Shown here: positions 45,634 to 54,947 of the stretch, one piece after another
How positions within the stretch are numbered: position 1 is the first letter of the stretch
Layout of the letters: each line of letters starts with the position of its first letter
Assembly: GCA_028684065.1 (NCBI GenBank)
Contig: JAQUGO010000003.1
Coordinates: 122,171 to 186,170, forward strand
Origin: Sulfurospirillaceae bacterium
GTDB taxonomy: Bacteria > Campylobacterota > Campylobacteria > Campylobacterales > Sulfurospirillaceae
Length of the DNA: 64,000 bases
Direction: 5' to 3'
Notes under the pieces: generated by a model
The model's input: the letters and a program-made list of their open reading frames with translations, nothing else
Databases searched by the model: none
What the model was told of the DNA's origin: nothing
Program-made: the position numbers and the translations under genes

Positions 45634-46905
45634 ATGAAAGTATCACTAGCCACTGAAATGGCACCACCTTTTGGTTTAGTCGCACACTTTTTTATTACTG
45701 GAATTGTTTTTTTACTGTTATCTGCTATAAGTTTTATTTTTTTAGTTGAAGATTTTTCAGGCTATTTTATTTCACTTCATTTTGCTGCTTTTGCCCATTT
45801 ATATCTTCTTGGCTTTGTAATGATGATTATTTTTGGAGCTATGTATCAACTTTTACCAGTTGTACTTGAAGCACCAATTTTTTCAAAAGATTTTGCATAT
45901 GTACAGTTTTATCTTTATCTCATTGGATTAGTCATGATGATTGGTGGCTTTACATTTGATAATTATTTTTTATTCGTTCCTTATGGTGGGGTTATCACTT
46001 ATCTTTCAATCATTATATTTTGTATGAATGTTTTTTTAACATTTAAACGTTTAGATACTATAAATATTGTAGGTAAATACTTGCTTGTAGCAACGGCATT
46101 TCTAGCTCTTTCTGTGACTTTAGGTTTGATTGTTGGACTTAGTTTAGGGCATGGTCTATTTGAAATTTCAGTGAATGCATGGGTTCAAGCACATATGATC
46201 GGAGCTCTTGGAGGATTCGTGATGATGATAGTCATGGGCGTCTCTATGGTCTTGATTCCTATGTTCTCTTTATCGCATGGTTTTAACGACCGTTGGATTC
46301 GTATAGCTTTACCTTTACATACCGTAGGTATTTTAAGTGCCATGTTGTCCTTTTTATTTGAACTTTCATGGTTGTATAAAAGCATAGCGTTAGGAGTGAC
46401 AATAAGTTCTATAGTTCTTTATATTATACAAATGTTTCTCATTTTAAAATACAGAGTGCGTAAACAAAATGATTATTGGATCAAAAATAGTGTATTCGCA
46501 CTGCTTGCTTTAGTTTTATCAATGGGCTTAATAGCTTTAAGCATTGTCACTGATAATACATCATTCTCCTTTGCTGGAGGTTTTTTATTGCTATTTGGTT
46601 TTATCCTGTGTTTTATTGTGGGACATATTTATAAAATATTGCCATTTCTTGTTTGGTATGATAAGTTTTCACCTCTTGTTGGAAAGCAGAAAGTACCACT
46701 TTTGCATCAAATGGTGCATACAAAAATTGCAGATATACAAACTTTTAGCTTAGTGATAGCCATAGGAGGACTCACTCTAGCCATTGCTTTTAATCTCTTT
46801 GGAAAGGCATTTTTAATAGGCTCACTTTTGATGCTAGTTTCTATTTGCTTAGTAATTTATAATATTGGATACATATTTATATTTAAAATAAAGGATGAAA
46901 TATGA
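45634..46905 (+). CDS. NnrS/haem-copper-oxidase-subunit-I-like 12-TM membrane protein
   Basis: 423 residues with about twelve helices and several in-membrane His: HFAAFAHLYLLGFVMMIIFGAMYQLLPV, WVQAHMIGALGGFVMMIVMGVSMVLIPMFSL, LPLHTVG, FIVGHIYKILPFLVWY and LHQMVHTK. This fits the NnrS or lone haem-copper oxidase subunit I group, where His ligate haem. No companion oxidase subunits are nearby, so it is not a full terminal oxidase. Likely role: protection against nitric oxide. Starts two bases after the DUF2249 stop; its own stop overlaps the DUF59 start (ATGA). Confidence 0.78.
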   Translation: MKVSLATEMAPPFGLVAHFFITGIVFLLLSAISFIFLVEDFSGYFISLHFAAFAHLYLLGFVMMIIFGAMYQLLPVVLEAPIFSKDFAYVQFYLYLIGLVMMIGGFTFDNYFLFVPYGGVITYLSIIIFCMNVFLTFKRLDTINIVGKYLLVATAFLALSVTLGLIVGLSLGHGLFEISVNAWVQAHMIGALGGFVMMIVMGVSMVLIPMFSLSHGFNDRWIRIALPLHTVGILSAMLSFLFELSWLYKSIALGVTISSIVLYIIQMFLILKYRVRKQNDYWIKNSVFALLALVLSMGLIALSIVTDNTSFSFAGGFLLLFGFILCFIVGHIYKILPFLVWYDKFSPLVGKQKVPLLHQMVHTKIADIQTFSLVIAIGGLTLAIAFNLFGKAFLIGSLLMLVSICLVIYNIGYIFIFKIKDEI

Positions 46906-47198
46906 TAGTAACACAAGAAGCAGTATACGCAGGAATTTCAACAGTCATTGACCCAGAAGTTGGATTTGATATAGTCTCTTTAGGGCTTATTTATAATGTT
47001 ATTATAGAAGAGGCAAATGTCCATGTGAAGATGACACTCTCAACGAGGGGATGCCCTTTACATGAATTGATTAAACAGTGGACTAAAGAGGCTGTAGAAA
47101 AAGTGAAAGGTGTGCAAAATTGTGAGATTGAAATTGTATGGGAGCCAGCTTGGAATATTACGATGGCAAGTGAAAGTGTAAAAAAAGCACTAAGTTAG
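46902..47198 (+). CDS. DUF59/MIP18-family Fe-S assembly protein (SufT/PaaD-like)
   Basis: 98 residues of the MIP18 family: VYAGISTVIDPEVGFDIVSLGLIYNV, VHVKMTLSTRGCPLHELI (conserved Cys in the RGCP motif) and EIVWEPAWNITMAS. Members help load or repair iron-sulfur clusters. Placed with DUF2249 and the NnrS-like protein, it probably repairs Fe-S damage by NO. Start overlaps the upstream stop. Third gene of the operon. Confidence 0.88.
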   Translation: MIVTQEAVYAGISTVIDPEVGFDIVSLGLIYNVIIEEANVHVKMTLSTRGCPLHELIKQWTKEAVEKVKGVQNCEIEIVWEPAWNITMASESVKKALS

Positions 47199-47250
47199 AT
47201 AAAAAAGATAATTTTAGATTGATTTAAGATATAAAATCTAATAGATATAT

Positions 47251-47256
47251 TATAAT
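47251..47256 (+). promoter_or_regulatory. Probable -10 box for the STAS/haem-MCP pair
   Basis: TATAAT 38 bases before the STAS-like gene, in a very AT-rich 95-base gap. No -35 seen. Confidence 0.4.
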
Positions 47257-47293
47257 TTTGTATTAATATAATAAATGACTAATTGGAGTTATG

Positions 47294-47599
47294 ATGGAAT
47301 TAATGACAAGAGCTAATAGCAGTTCTTACGAGATTGTGATTACAGGAAACATTAAAACAATAATAGATGGACAAAGCATTAAAGAGGCTGTCGCGAAGGC
47401 TTATCAAGCACAAGTAGGAACTCCTATCAATCTTTATATTAAAGATTCTTTCATTATCACATCATCAGTCATTGGTTTTTTGATTAAAGCAACAAATGTT
47501 GATAAAATTCCTTTGCACGTTATCGTAGGTAGCCAAGAACTTTATGATATGCTCTCAGAAATGAATCTTCTTGATTCTATGAATGTTAGAAAGGCTTAA
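47294..47599 (+). CDS. STAS-like domain protein
   Basis: 101 residues resembling the STAS fold of anti-sigma-factor antagonists: [43 protein letters not shown] (strand and helix around the usual phospho-site) and [24 protein letters not shown]. The Ser pair in ITSSVIG could be phosphorylated, but I cannot show it. The second of two adjacent ATGs is preferred because GGAG is then five bases away rather than two. Its stop is one base before the haem chemoreceptor gene, so they are cotranscribed, and it may modulate that receptor's output. Confidence 0.7.
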   Translation: MELMTRANSSSYEIVITGNIKTIIDGQSIKEAVAKAYQAQVGTPINLYIKDSFIITSSVIGFLIKATNVDKIPLHVIVGSQELYDMLSEMNLLDSMNVRKA

Positions 47600-47600
47600 G

Positions 47601-49190
47601 ATGAAAAAAGGTATTGGGTTTAAAATAGGCTTTACATTAATTCCTCTTTTGCTTATTAGCTTTATCATATTACAATTTTTTATTGTGAGTGAATTTAAAA
47701 AAAGTTCAGAACTTCAGAGCGAAAATAATCTTAACTTATTGAGTCAATCTGTTTTTCAAACGGTACGCTCAGCAATGAATTTGGGAGATAGAGAGTTGAT
47801 TGAAAAGTCACTGCATGATGCTGGACAGATGAAAGGTATTAAAGAGCTAAAAATTCATCAATCCCAAGCAGTGATAGATATTTTTGGAACAAATGCAAAG
47901 CCTTCAACAGATGAGATGGTGGTTGGCCTTTTTAAAAATCCAATATCTCATAATGTGCCAATTGATGATAACAATGGTCACCGGTTACGATTATTAAAGC
48001 CCTTGGTTGCTGAAGCTGAGTGTTTGGTATGCCATGCAACATCACAAAAAGGAGATGTGTTAGGCGTTATGGATATGACTTTTTCTTTTGAAGAAATTGA
48101 TGCCAATATTAGAGAAATTAGCTGGAAATTAGTTATGATTTTTATCGTTTCATTGATATTTACAGCGGTACTTATTATGTTGGTTATGAAAAAAGTTGTG
48201 GGTAATCCTTTGGATGTATTACGTGAAAGAGTCAAAGACCTTTCAAGTGGTAATGGTGATTTAACAGCACGTGTTCAAATTTCTAGCAAAGATGAATTAG
48301 GTGAAATTGCAACATATATTAATGCTTTTATTGAAAAAATCCAAGCTATTATTCTTTCGTCTCAGAGCATTTCACAATCTGTTGAACATACAGGTGAAAA
48401 ACTCAGTAGCAATACGGTTAAATTTACAGAAGGGATGGTTGAACAAGCTCATCAAATTAAAATGTCTTTTGATTTAATGAAAAATATAGAGTCTGATTTA
48501 GATCTTTCTGAAGAGTTGGCTATCCATACAGTTGAAGATAATAGCTCTTCCTTTAGTGTGTTAGAAAAAATGAGTATATCACTAAATGAAGTGGTTCAAA
48601 ATATTAATAATGCGAGTGATAAAGAGCAAGACATGTCACAACAAATTCAAGTTGTTGTTTCGCAAACGGATCAAATCAAAGGCGTACTATCTATGATTAA
48701 AGATATTGCAGATCAAACGAATCTTTTAGCACTTAATGCTGCTATTGAAGCAGCTCGTGCAGGTGAACACGGGCGAGGATTTGCTGTGGTTGCTGATGAG
48801 GTACGCAAGCTTGCTGAGAGGACTCAAAAGTCACTTGCTGAAATTGATGCCACTATTAGTGTTATTGTTCAAGGTGTAACGCAATTAAGCTCCAACATGG
48901 AAGAAAATTCTCTTAATATTCGCAATATCTCTGATAGTGCTTTTAACGTTCAAAATGAGACAGAAGAGACCAAAAATAGAACACTTCAATCTATCGAAAT
49001 TTCAAAACGAGCTTCTAAAAAAGTCGTTGAAATATCACATATGACCAATGTGATGATGGAACAGATGAAAAATACACTGAGATTGTCGAATGCAAATGAA
49101 ACTATAGCTGAGGAACTTTCTGGAATTTCATCGAGTATGTTGGAAATGTCTAAAAATCTCGATTCCACACTTTCAACATTTAAAGCCTAA
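47601..49190 (+). CDS. Methyl-accepting chemotaxis protein with periplasmic c-type haem motif
   Basis: 529 residues: TM1 (~9-30), a periplasmic domain of about 145 residues, TM2 (~177-197), HAMP, and a signalling hairpin with the same tip as the first chemoreceptor in this window ([43 protein letters not shown]). The periplasmic domain holds CLVCH (residues 141-145), a c-type haem attachment motif, after [10 protein letters not shown] and before [16 protein letters not shown], as in Tll0287/DUF3365-type or haem-PAS sensors. It probably senses redox potential, NO or oxygen. ATG at 47601 with AAAGG upstream; the longer TTG frame from 47583 overlaps the STAS gene. Confidence 0.9.
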   Translation: MKKGIGFKIGFTLIPLLLISFIILQFFIVSEFKKSSELQSENNLNLLSQSVFQTVRSAMNLGDRELIEKSLHDAGQMKGIKELKIHQSQAVIDIFGTNAKPSTDEMVVGLFKNPISHNVPIDDNNGHRLRLLKPLVAEAECLVCHATSQKGDVLGVMDMTFSFEEIDANIREISWKLVMIFIVSLIFTAVLIMLVMKKVVGNPLDVLRERVKDLSSGNGDLTARVQISSKDELGEIATYINAFIEKIQAIILSSQSISQSVEHTGEKLSSNTVKFTEGMVEQAHQIKMSFDLMKNIESDLDLSEELAIHTVEDNSSSFSVLEKMSISLNEVVQNINNASDKEQDMSQQIQVVVSQTDQIKGVLSMIKDIADQTNLLALNAAIEAARAGEHGRGFAVVADEVRKLAERTQKSLAEIDATISVIVQGVTQLSSNMEENSLNIRNISDSAFNVQNETEETKNRTLQSIEISKRASKKVVEISHMTNVMMEQMKNTLRLSNANETIAEELSGISSSMLEMSKNLDSTLSTFKA

Positions 49191-49192
49191 TG

Positions 49193-49218
49193 TACAAAGG
49201 GATTTTATTCCCTTTGTA
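49193..49218. terminator. Bidirectional terminator between the haem MCP and ABC-F genes
   Basis: TACAAAGGG pairs with CCCTTTGTA across an eight-base loop. It starts just after the MCP stop and overlaps the last ABC-F codons. Confidence 0.6.
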
Positions 49219-51154
49219 TCATTTCCATTTTTTCTTCAATACTCAAAAGCTCTTCTATCAAAGGCTCTAAAGCTTTTTCTTTTTCTTCTAAGCTATGACT
49301 TAGAGTAGTTAACCCAAGTTTCTGATAACATTCAGGATTTTCTAAACAGCGTTGTATCTCTTTGATTTCAGCTTCAAGCATATCGATTTGAGAAGGAAGT
49401 GTCTCATAGGCTTTTTGCTCTTTATAGCTTAATTTTAGTGCAGAGGGTTCTTTTGTTTTTTGACTTTTAGGCTCACTCGCTTTGACTGCTTCCTCATTTT
49501 CAAGTATCTCTAATTCACGAATCTCTTTTTCAATGTCTAAATACTCACTGTAGTTTTGATAACTCTCTTCAATGATACCTTCACCTTTAAAAACATAAAG
49601 TTTTTTAGCCATCTTATCCACGAAATAACGGTCATGGCTGACAAAGATAACGGCTCCTGCAAAGCTTTGTATGTACTCTTCTAAGATATTAATCGTAGGG
49701 ATATCCAGGTCATTGGTAGGTTCATCTAAGATAAGGCAGTCTACTTCTTGGGTAAAGAGTAGGGCAAGAGCGACTCTATTTTTTTCCCCACCACTTAAAA
49801 CGCCAATTTTTTTATTGATATCTTCTTTGGGAAATAAAAAGTTTTTTAGATACCCATAGACATGCATATTTTTGCCTTTAACATCGACTCTATCGCCTCC
49901 ATTAGGGCAAAATGTTTCTATCAAATTCTTGTTATCATCCAACATAACACGTTGTTGGTCGAAATAGCCGATTTTAAAATCACCTACTTGAAGCTTTCCA
50001 CTATCAATGGCTAATTGTCCTAGTAAAATTTTAAGAAGCGTTGATTTTCCAGCTCCATTTTTTCCAACTATGGCAATACAGTCTTTTTGCAAGATACGTG
50101 TTGTAAAGTCTTTGATAAGCAATTTATCACCTAATTTTTTGTTTATTGCGTGCATTTCAAAAAGCATTTTTTGCTTATTGATGATTTTTTCACCGTTGAA
50201 ATTATGTTTTTCGCGTTCTAACTCAAGTTTGAGTTTGCGCACTTGCGAAGGATTTTTTTTAGCTTCCATTCGAAGATCCATAACACGCTGTTTACGCCCT
50301 TCATTGCGTTTAAGGCGTGCTTTGACGCCACGTCTTAACCACTCCTCTTCACCTTTAAGATATTTAAGAAGCGTGTCGTGTTGTTTTTGAAGCGATAGCA
50401 TGAGTTGTTCTTTACATGTAAGGTAATTTTCATACCCACCTTCAAAACTTCGAATCTTTTCATCATCAATTTCGATAGTGCGCGTAGCAATAGCATCGAT
50501 AAAATAACGGTCATGTGAAATGAAAAGAAGGGTAAACTTCGCATTCAAAATCATCTTTTCCAAAAACTCCACCATGTACACGTCAAGGTGATTTGTAGGT
50601 TCATCCAAGAGTAAAATATCGGGCTTTTTTAAAATAAGACCAGCTAGTGTCACACGGCGTTGTTCGCCACCACTAAGAGCATTAACATCATAATATTCAA
50701 ATTGCTTTAAATCAAATTCTTGCAAGACTTGTTCAACTTTTTCATCCAAATTCCATGCATCATGAATATCAAGATACGTTGCAAGCTCACTTTGCTCTCT
50801 TAAAAGTACATCATGCTCTTGAGCCGTTTCAAGCTCAATTAAGATGGCTTCATAGCGAACAAGTGCATTTTTAAGCTCACTGAGTTCCTCTTCTATGGCT
50901 TCTTTGACATTAATGTTTTCTTTAAATTTAGGAGTTTGGTCTAACATACCTACTTTAAGGTTTTTTTGGACAATGCGTCTGCCCTCATCCGCTTCTAGTG
51001 TTCCATGAACAATTTTCATTAAAGTGGATTTTCCACCACCATTTTTGCCAATAATGGCGACGCGCTCATAAGCGTGCAATGAAAAATCAACCTGTGTCAC
51101 TATTTTTTGTGACTCATATGCTTTACTAATTCCAATCAAATCTAAAAGTGCCAA
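49205..51154 (-). CDS. uup: ABC-F ATPase (Uup-like)
   Basis: Soluble twin-ABC protein acting on the ribosome. Two Walker A motifs (GKNGGGKST and GKNGAGKST), two signature motifs (LSGGEQRRV, LSGGEKNRV) and two Walker B motifs (LLLDEPTNHLD, LILDEPTNDLD) are seen. The linker between domains carries the ABC-F arm and a basic region (RRGVKARLKRNEGRKQRV), and the C terminus is a Uup-like coiled coil (~530-649). 649 residues, fitting Uup. Single gene. Confidence 0.88.
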   Translation of the reverse strand: MALLDLIGISKAYESQKIVTQVDFSLHAYERVAIIGKNGGGKSTLMKIVHGTLEADEGRRIVQKNLKVGMLDQTPKFKENINVKEAIEEELSELKNALVRYEAILIELETAQEHDVLLREQSELATYLDIHDAWNLDEKVEQVLQEFDLKQFEYYDVNALSGGEQRRVTLAGLILKKPDILLLDEPTNHLDVYMVEFLEKMILNAKFTLLFISHDRYFIDAIATRTIEIDDEKIRSFEGGYENYLTCKEQLMLSLQKQHDTLLKYLKGEEEWLRRGVKARLKRNEGRKQRVMDLRMEAKKNPSQVRKLKLELEREKHNFNGEKIINKQKMLFEMHAINKKLGDKLLIKDFTTRILQKDCIAIVGKNGAGKSTLLKILLGQLAIDSGKLQVGDFKIGYFDQQRVMLDDNKNLIETFCPNGGDRVDVKGKNMHVYGYLKNFLFPKEDINKKIGVLSGGEKNRVALALLFTQEVDCLILDEPTNDLDIPTINILEEYIQSFAGAVIFVSHDRYFVDKMAKKLYVFKGEGIIEESYQNYSEYLDIEKEIRELEILENEEAVKASEPKSQKTKEPSALKLSYKEQKAYETLPSQIDMLEAEIKEIQRCLENPECYQKLGLTTLSHSLEEKEKALEPLIEELLSIEEKMEMIQRE

Positions 51155-51239
51155 AAAAAGTGCCTCCTATGCGCAATAACGCTATTTACTTTATTTTGAT
51201 ATTATACCATTGCTTATATTGTAAAAAGGATTGTCAAGT

Positions 51240-52478
51240 ATGTTATTGTCGTTCATGTTAGGTTATACCGTGTATGTATTAATCAAAATATATGCTTCTG
51301 TTATGGAAATCGGCTTTGTTGTAAAAGCAAAAAAAAATCCTGCTATTATTTTATCGGCTGAAAATTATACTAAAGCGGCCGAGTACAAAGTGGCAACACA
51401 AAAGCTTGCTATTGTAACTACATTGTATGATTTTTTAGTGTTTGTGTGTTGGATGGGTTTTGGTTTGTCTCTTTTGGACGCTAGTGTTACCATTGAAAAT
51501 ACAATGTTGCATTCTATAGTATTTGTATTGATTTTTATTGGGATTAACTATTTTTTAGCACTTCCTTTTGAGCTTTATCAAACATTTGATTTGGATAAAA
51601 AATTTGGATTTTCAACGATTGATGTTAAGACGTATAGTATAGACCAACTCAAATCGGCACTGATGTTCCTTGTCTTTGGCTCTTTATTACTTTGGGCACT
51701 ATTTGCCATTATAGGAGCTTTTGAAAACTGGTGGCTTTTGGGCTTTGCTTTGATGTTTGCGGTTATCTTATTTATCAATATGATTTACCCAATTTTTATC
51801 GTACCGATGTTCAATAAATTGACGCCACTTGAAGATGAACATTTAAAAAGTTCCATTGAAGCATTGTTACAAAAAGCAGGATTAAAAAGCAGTGGAGTTT
51901 TTAGTTTAGATGCAAGCAAACGTGATAAACGACTTAATGCTTATTTTGGTGGACTTGGTAAATCTAAAAGGGTTGTTTTATTTGATACCTTAATTGCAAA
52001 ATTGGAAAAAAATGAGCTCTTAGCTGTTTTAGGGCATGAACTAGGACATTTTAAGCATAATGATATTGTAAAAAATATTGCTTCAAGTGCATTGATGCTG
52101 TTAATCATGTTTGCACTCTTTGGCAATCTTCCTCAAAGTTTATTTGAACAACTCAATGTTAGTAATGGACCGCATATGGTAGTTGTGATGTTTTTATTGC
52201 TCTCTTCTTTAGTTTCATTTGTATTAATGCCCTTATTTGGAATGCTTAGTCGTTATAATGAATACAGAGCTGATGAGTATGCTAGCGAGTGTGAAAGTCA
52301 AGAGGCCTTGTGTAATGCTCTTGTCAAATTGGCTGATGAAAATAAGAGCTTTCCTTTATCACATCCATTGACAATAGCGCTTTATTTTACGCATCCACCA
52401 TTAACAGAGCGTTTACGAAAACTTGGGATGAAAATTCCAGAGTATCATTCAAATTTGGAAGAATCGTGTCCAGTTTAG
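51240..52478 (+). CDS. M48-family CAAX-protease-like zinc metallopeptidase (Ste24 type)
   Basis: Membrane protease of about 412 residues with an N-terminal M48 membrane domain (several helices), the catalytic HExxH in AVLGHELGHFKHND, and the third ligand Glu in YNEYRADEYAS. Resembles Ste24/CAAX protease 1; bacterial members degrade or process membrane proteins. I use the ATG at 51240 because AAAAAGGA is nine bases upstream; the TTG at 51231 abuts it. Its end overlaps prmC by 13 bases. Confidence 0.9.
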   Translation: MLLSFMLGYTVYVLIKIYASVMEIGFVVKAKKNPAIILSAENYTKAAEYKVATQKLAIVTTLYDFLVFVCWMGFGLSLLDASVTIENTMLHSIVFVLIFIGINYFLALPFELYQTFDLDKKFGFSTIDVKTYSIDQLKSALMFLVFGSLLLWALFAIIGAFENWWLLGFALMFAVILFINMIYPIFIVPMFNKLTPLEDEHLKSSIEALLQKAGLKSSGVFSLDASKRDKRLNAYFGGLGKSKRVVLFDTLIAKLEKNELLAVLGHELGHFKHNDIVKNIASSALMLLIMFALFGNLPQSLFEQLNVSNGPHMVVVMFLLLSSLVSFVLMPLFGMLSRYNEYRADEYASECESQEALCNALVKLADENKSFPLSHPLTIALYFTHPPLTERLRKLGMKIPEYHSNLEESCPV

Positions 52479-53293
52479 AAATTAAAGAGGTTTTAAGAGA
52501 AGCAAGTCGAAGATTGTTAGGAGTTACGGATATTCCTCAAAAAGAGGCGATGCTTTTATTATCACATGTTTTAAAACAAGAGTTAAGTTGGCTAGTAGCA
52601 CATGAGAATGATGTAGTTGAAGTTGATGAGACTTTTTTTAAAAGCCTTGAACGTCGTGCTATGCATGAGCCGTTAGAGTATATCATAGGTAAAGCAAGTT
52701 TTTATGGTCACGAGTTTGATGTTGATAAGCGTGTTTTGATACCCAGACCTGAAACAGAGCTTTTGGTCGATAAGGTGCTAAAGCTTTTACCAGAAAAGGA
52801 AAGTTTGCATATTGTTGAGATTGGATGTGGTAGTGGTATTATATCGATTATGCTTTCTTTATTGTATCCATCTGCATCTTACAGTGCCGTAGATATTTCT
52901 GAGGATGCTTTACACGTTAGTTATAAAAATGCTGAAAAATTTGGTGTTCAATCTAGGATCGATTTTATTCATGGAAGTTATCTTGATAATGTTATCAAAA
53001 AGATAGATATCATCGTTTCAAATCCCCCTTATATTGCCAATCATGAGCCATTAGCCGTTGGTCTTTCATTTGAGCCTTCTTTGGCCTTGTATGGTGGAAA
53101 TAGAGGTGATGAAATGCTTAAAAACATTATAGATTTATTTATTGTACGCAATGCCAGCTTGTTGGTGTGTGAAATGGGATATGATCAAAAAAAAGCTATA
53201 TCAGAATACGCATGGTTAAAAGGTTATAAAGCAGAGTTCTATAAAGATTTAGCAGGTCTAGATCGTGGATTTTGGATCAAAGGAAAAGAATGA
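52466..53293 (+). CDS. prmC: Peptide chain release factor N5-glutamine methyltransferase
   Basis: Methylates the Gln of the GGQ motif in RF1/RF2. 275 residues. N-terminal helical domain, then the AdoMet-dependent domain with RPETELLVDKVL, IVEIGCGSGIISI and the catalytic NPPYIA. Starts with GTG (GGAAG upstream) inside the end of the M48 gene; its own stop overlaps the next ATG (ATGA). Confidence 0.94.
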   Translation: MSSLEIKEVLREASRRLLGVTDIPQKEAMLLLSHVLKQELSWLVAHENDVVEVDETFFKSLERRAMHEPLEYIIGKASFYGHEFDVDKRVLIPRPETELLVDKVLKLLPEKESLHIVEIGCGSGIISIMLSLLYPSASYSAVDISEDALHVSYKNAEKFGVQSRIDFIHGSYLDNVIKKIDIIVSNPPYIANHEPLAVGLSFEPSLALYGGNRGDEMLKNIIDLFIVRNASLLVCEMGYDQKKAISEYAWLKGYKAEFYKDLAGLDRGFWIKGKE

Positions 53294-53763
53294 TAAAAAG
53301 TTTACTGACTATATACGTCTTACTCTTGGGCTTAGCACTAGGTGTTGAAATAGCAGCAGGAGCATTTGTTGCACCGGTTATATTTCATCCTGAACGCTAT
53401 TTAGGGGCAGATGTTCTGACACATTTTCAAAGTGGTATATTGATGACACAAGTTTTTCTTAAAACTAATATACTCCTTAGTGTTGTAGCGTTGTATAGTA
53501 TTGTTTATGAATTAATGGCGTGGATTAAAAAGGAGCACGATAACTTTGCTTTAGTTTTATCGCTTTGCACTTTAATTTTGACATCTCTCTTTATTTTTTA
53601 TTACACAACATTTATTGTAGATGCTCAACTTCTTGGTCCTCAGGCAACAATGACTGCTGAGTTTGCAAAAATGCATCAAGAAAGTGAATGGGTTATCAAG
53701 ATTTTAATGATGGTACAGAGTGTATTGCTATTTAGAAAAATGGGAAAGAAACAAAAAGTATAA
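53290..53763 (+). CDS. DUF4149 membrane protein
   Basis: 157 residues from the ATG at 53290 (AGGA five bases upstream, overlapping the prmC stop). Four membrane helices with the DUF4149 start LLGLALGVEIAAGAFVAPVIFHPE. Function unknown; the conserved place after prmC and an M48 protease is common in Campylobacterota as I recall. Confidence 0.85.
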   Translation: MIKSLLTIYVLLLGLALGVEIAAGAFVAPVIFHPERYLGADVLTHFQSGILMTQVFLKTNILLSVVALYSIVYELMAWIKKEHDNFALVLSLCTLILTSLFIFYYTTFIVDAQLLGPQATMTAEFAKMHQESEWVIKILMMVQSVLLFRKMGKKQKV

Positions 53764-53793
53764 AGAGTAAAGAAATTTTCTTTACTCTTTATT
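53762..53793. terminator. Strong bidirectional terminator between DUF4149 and ftsZ
   Basis: AAAGAGTAAAGAAA and its exact complement (14 bp) are separated by one base, with A/T-rich flanks on both sides. Located between convergent genes. Confidence 0.7.
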
Positions 53794-53798
53794 AAAGA

Positions 53799-53806
53799 GG
53801 GGGGGG
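53799..53806 (+). repeat. Intergenic G8 homopolymer
   Basis: Eight consecutive G residues seven bases past the ftsZ stop, in otherwise AT-rich sequence. Runs of this length in Campylobacter often vary in length, but here it lies outside coding sequence and beyond the terminator. Confidence 0.85.
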
Positions 53807-53813
53807 AAAGGAA

Positions 53814-54932
53814 TTAATCCATTTGATGTCTAATATAAGTTGGAATATCAAGATAATCTTCTTGACCTTCATAACCACCACTAACTTTTTTCATACGTAA
53901 AATACGTTCTTTTTTAATGGCTTCTTGATTGCTATCAAGAAGCTTCATCTCTTTTGTTGCTTCTATTTTATTTTCAAAGCCTGTTGCTACAATAGTGACC
54001 TTAACGCTATTATCAGCCATCTCTGGATCAGTTGTCGTACCAAAAATAACATCTGCATCTTCATCTGCACAATCGAGAATAAGCTGCATAGCATTATTGA
54101 TTTCTGTTAAAGGGTAGGTTGGAGGAATATGGAAATGCACCAGCACACCCAAGGCACCATTAATAGATAAATTATCCAGAAGTGGTGATTCAATAGCGCT
54201 TTTAACGGCTTCAAGACCAGCATCTTCACCCGTACTTTCACCGATACCCATAAGAGCCATACCACGGTGACTCATAACCGTTTGAACGTCTGCAAAGTCT
54301 ACGTTGATGTCGCTATCACCAGAGGAGAGGACGACTAAACTCATACCACTGACTGCACGGCTTAAAACATCATCCACAATTCTAAAGCTATCTTTAATCC
54401 CTGATTTTGCATCAATAATCGCTAAGAGTTTGTCATTAGGGATAATAACAATTGAATCACACTCTTTGCGCAAATCATTGAGTCCAATTTCAGCTAGTTT
54501 AGCTCTCTTTTTACCTTCAAACATAAAAGGTTTAGTGACAACGGCAACGGTTAAAGCGCCGATTTCTTTAGCTGCTTGTGCAACGACAGGAGCTGCCCCT
54601 GTTCCCGTACCTCCACCAAAACCTGAGGCAATGAAAACGATATCTGCTTTTTCAAGGGCTGTTTTAATTTCATCGTAACTTTCAAGCGCAGATTCTTTAC
54701 CAATTTCTGGCTTCATTCCTGCACCAAGACCTTTTTTACCTAATTGAATTTTGGTCTTAGCTGAACAATTTTCAAGGGCTTGTGCGTCAGTATTAGCTGC
54801 AATGAGTTCAATTCCTTGAATTCCTTCGCGAACCATGTGGTTGATCATATTTCCACCACCACCACCAACACCAATGACTTTTATTTTAGCTCCATAAATA
54901 CATTTTGATTCTTCTATGCTAAACCCATTCAT
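53814..54932 (-). CDS. ftsZ: Cell division GTPase FtsZ
   Basis: Tubulin-like protein forming the Z ring. GTP-binding motifs GGGGGNMINHM, the tubulin signature GGGTGTGAAPVVA, and the T7 loop NVDFADVQTVM are present. 372 residues. The conserved C-terminal peptide that binds FtsA reads EDYLDIPTYIRHQMD. ATG at 54932, preceded by GAGGGG; 15 bases after ftsA. Confidence 0.98.
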   Translation of the reverse strand: MNGFSIEESKCIYGAKIKVIGVGGGGGNMINHMVREGIQGIELIAANTDAQALENCSAKTKIQLGKKGLGAGMKPEIGKESALESYDEIKTALEKADIVFIASGFGGGTGTGAAPVVAQAAKEIGALTVAVVTKPFMFEGKKRAKLAEIGLNDLRKECDSIVIIPNDKLLAIIDAKSGIKDSFRIVDDVLSRAVSGMSLVVLSSGDSDINVDFADVQTVMSHRGMALMGIGESTGEDAGLEAVKSAIESPLLDNLSINGALGVLVHFHIPPTYPLTEINNAMQLILDCADEDADVIFGTTTDPEMADNSVKVTIVATGFENKIEATKEMKLLDSNQEAIKKERILRMKKVSGGYEGQEDYLDIPTYIRHQMD

Positions 54933-54947
54933 TACTCTATTCCCCTC

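Noticed and set aside
47215-47232. Second FNR-like site before the STAS-like gene (TTGATTTAAGATAT)
   Set aside because: Only one half-site fits and its centre does not fall at an activating distance from the TATAAT box.
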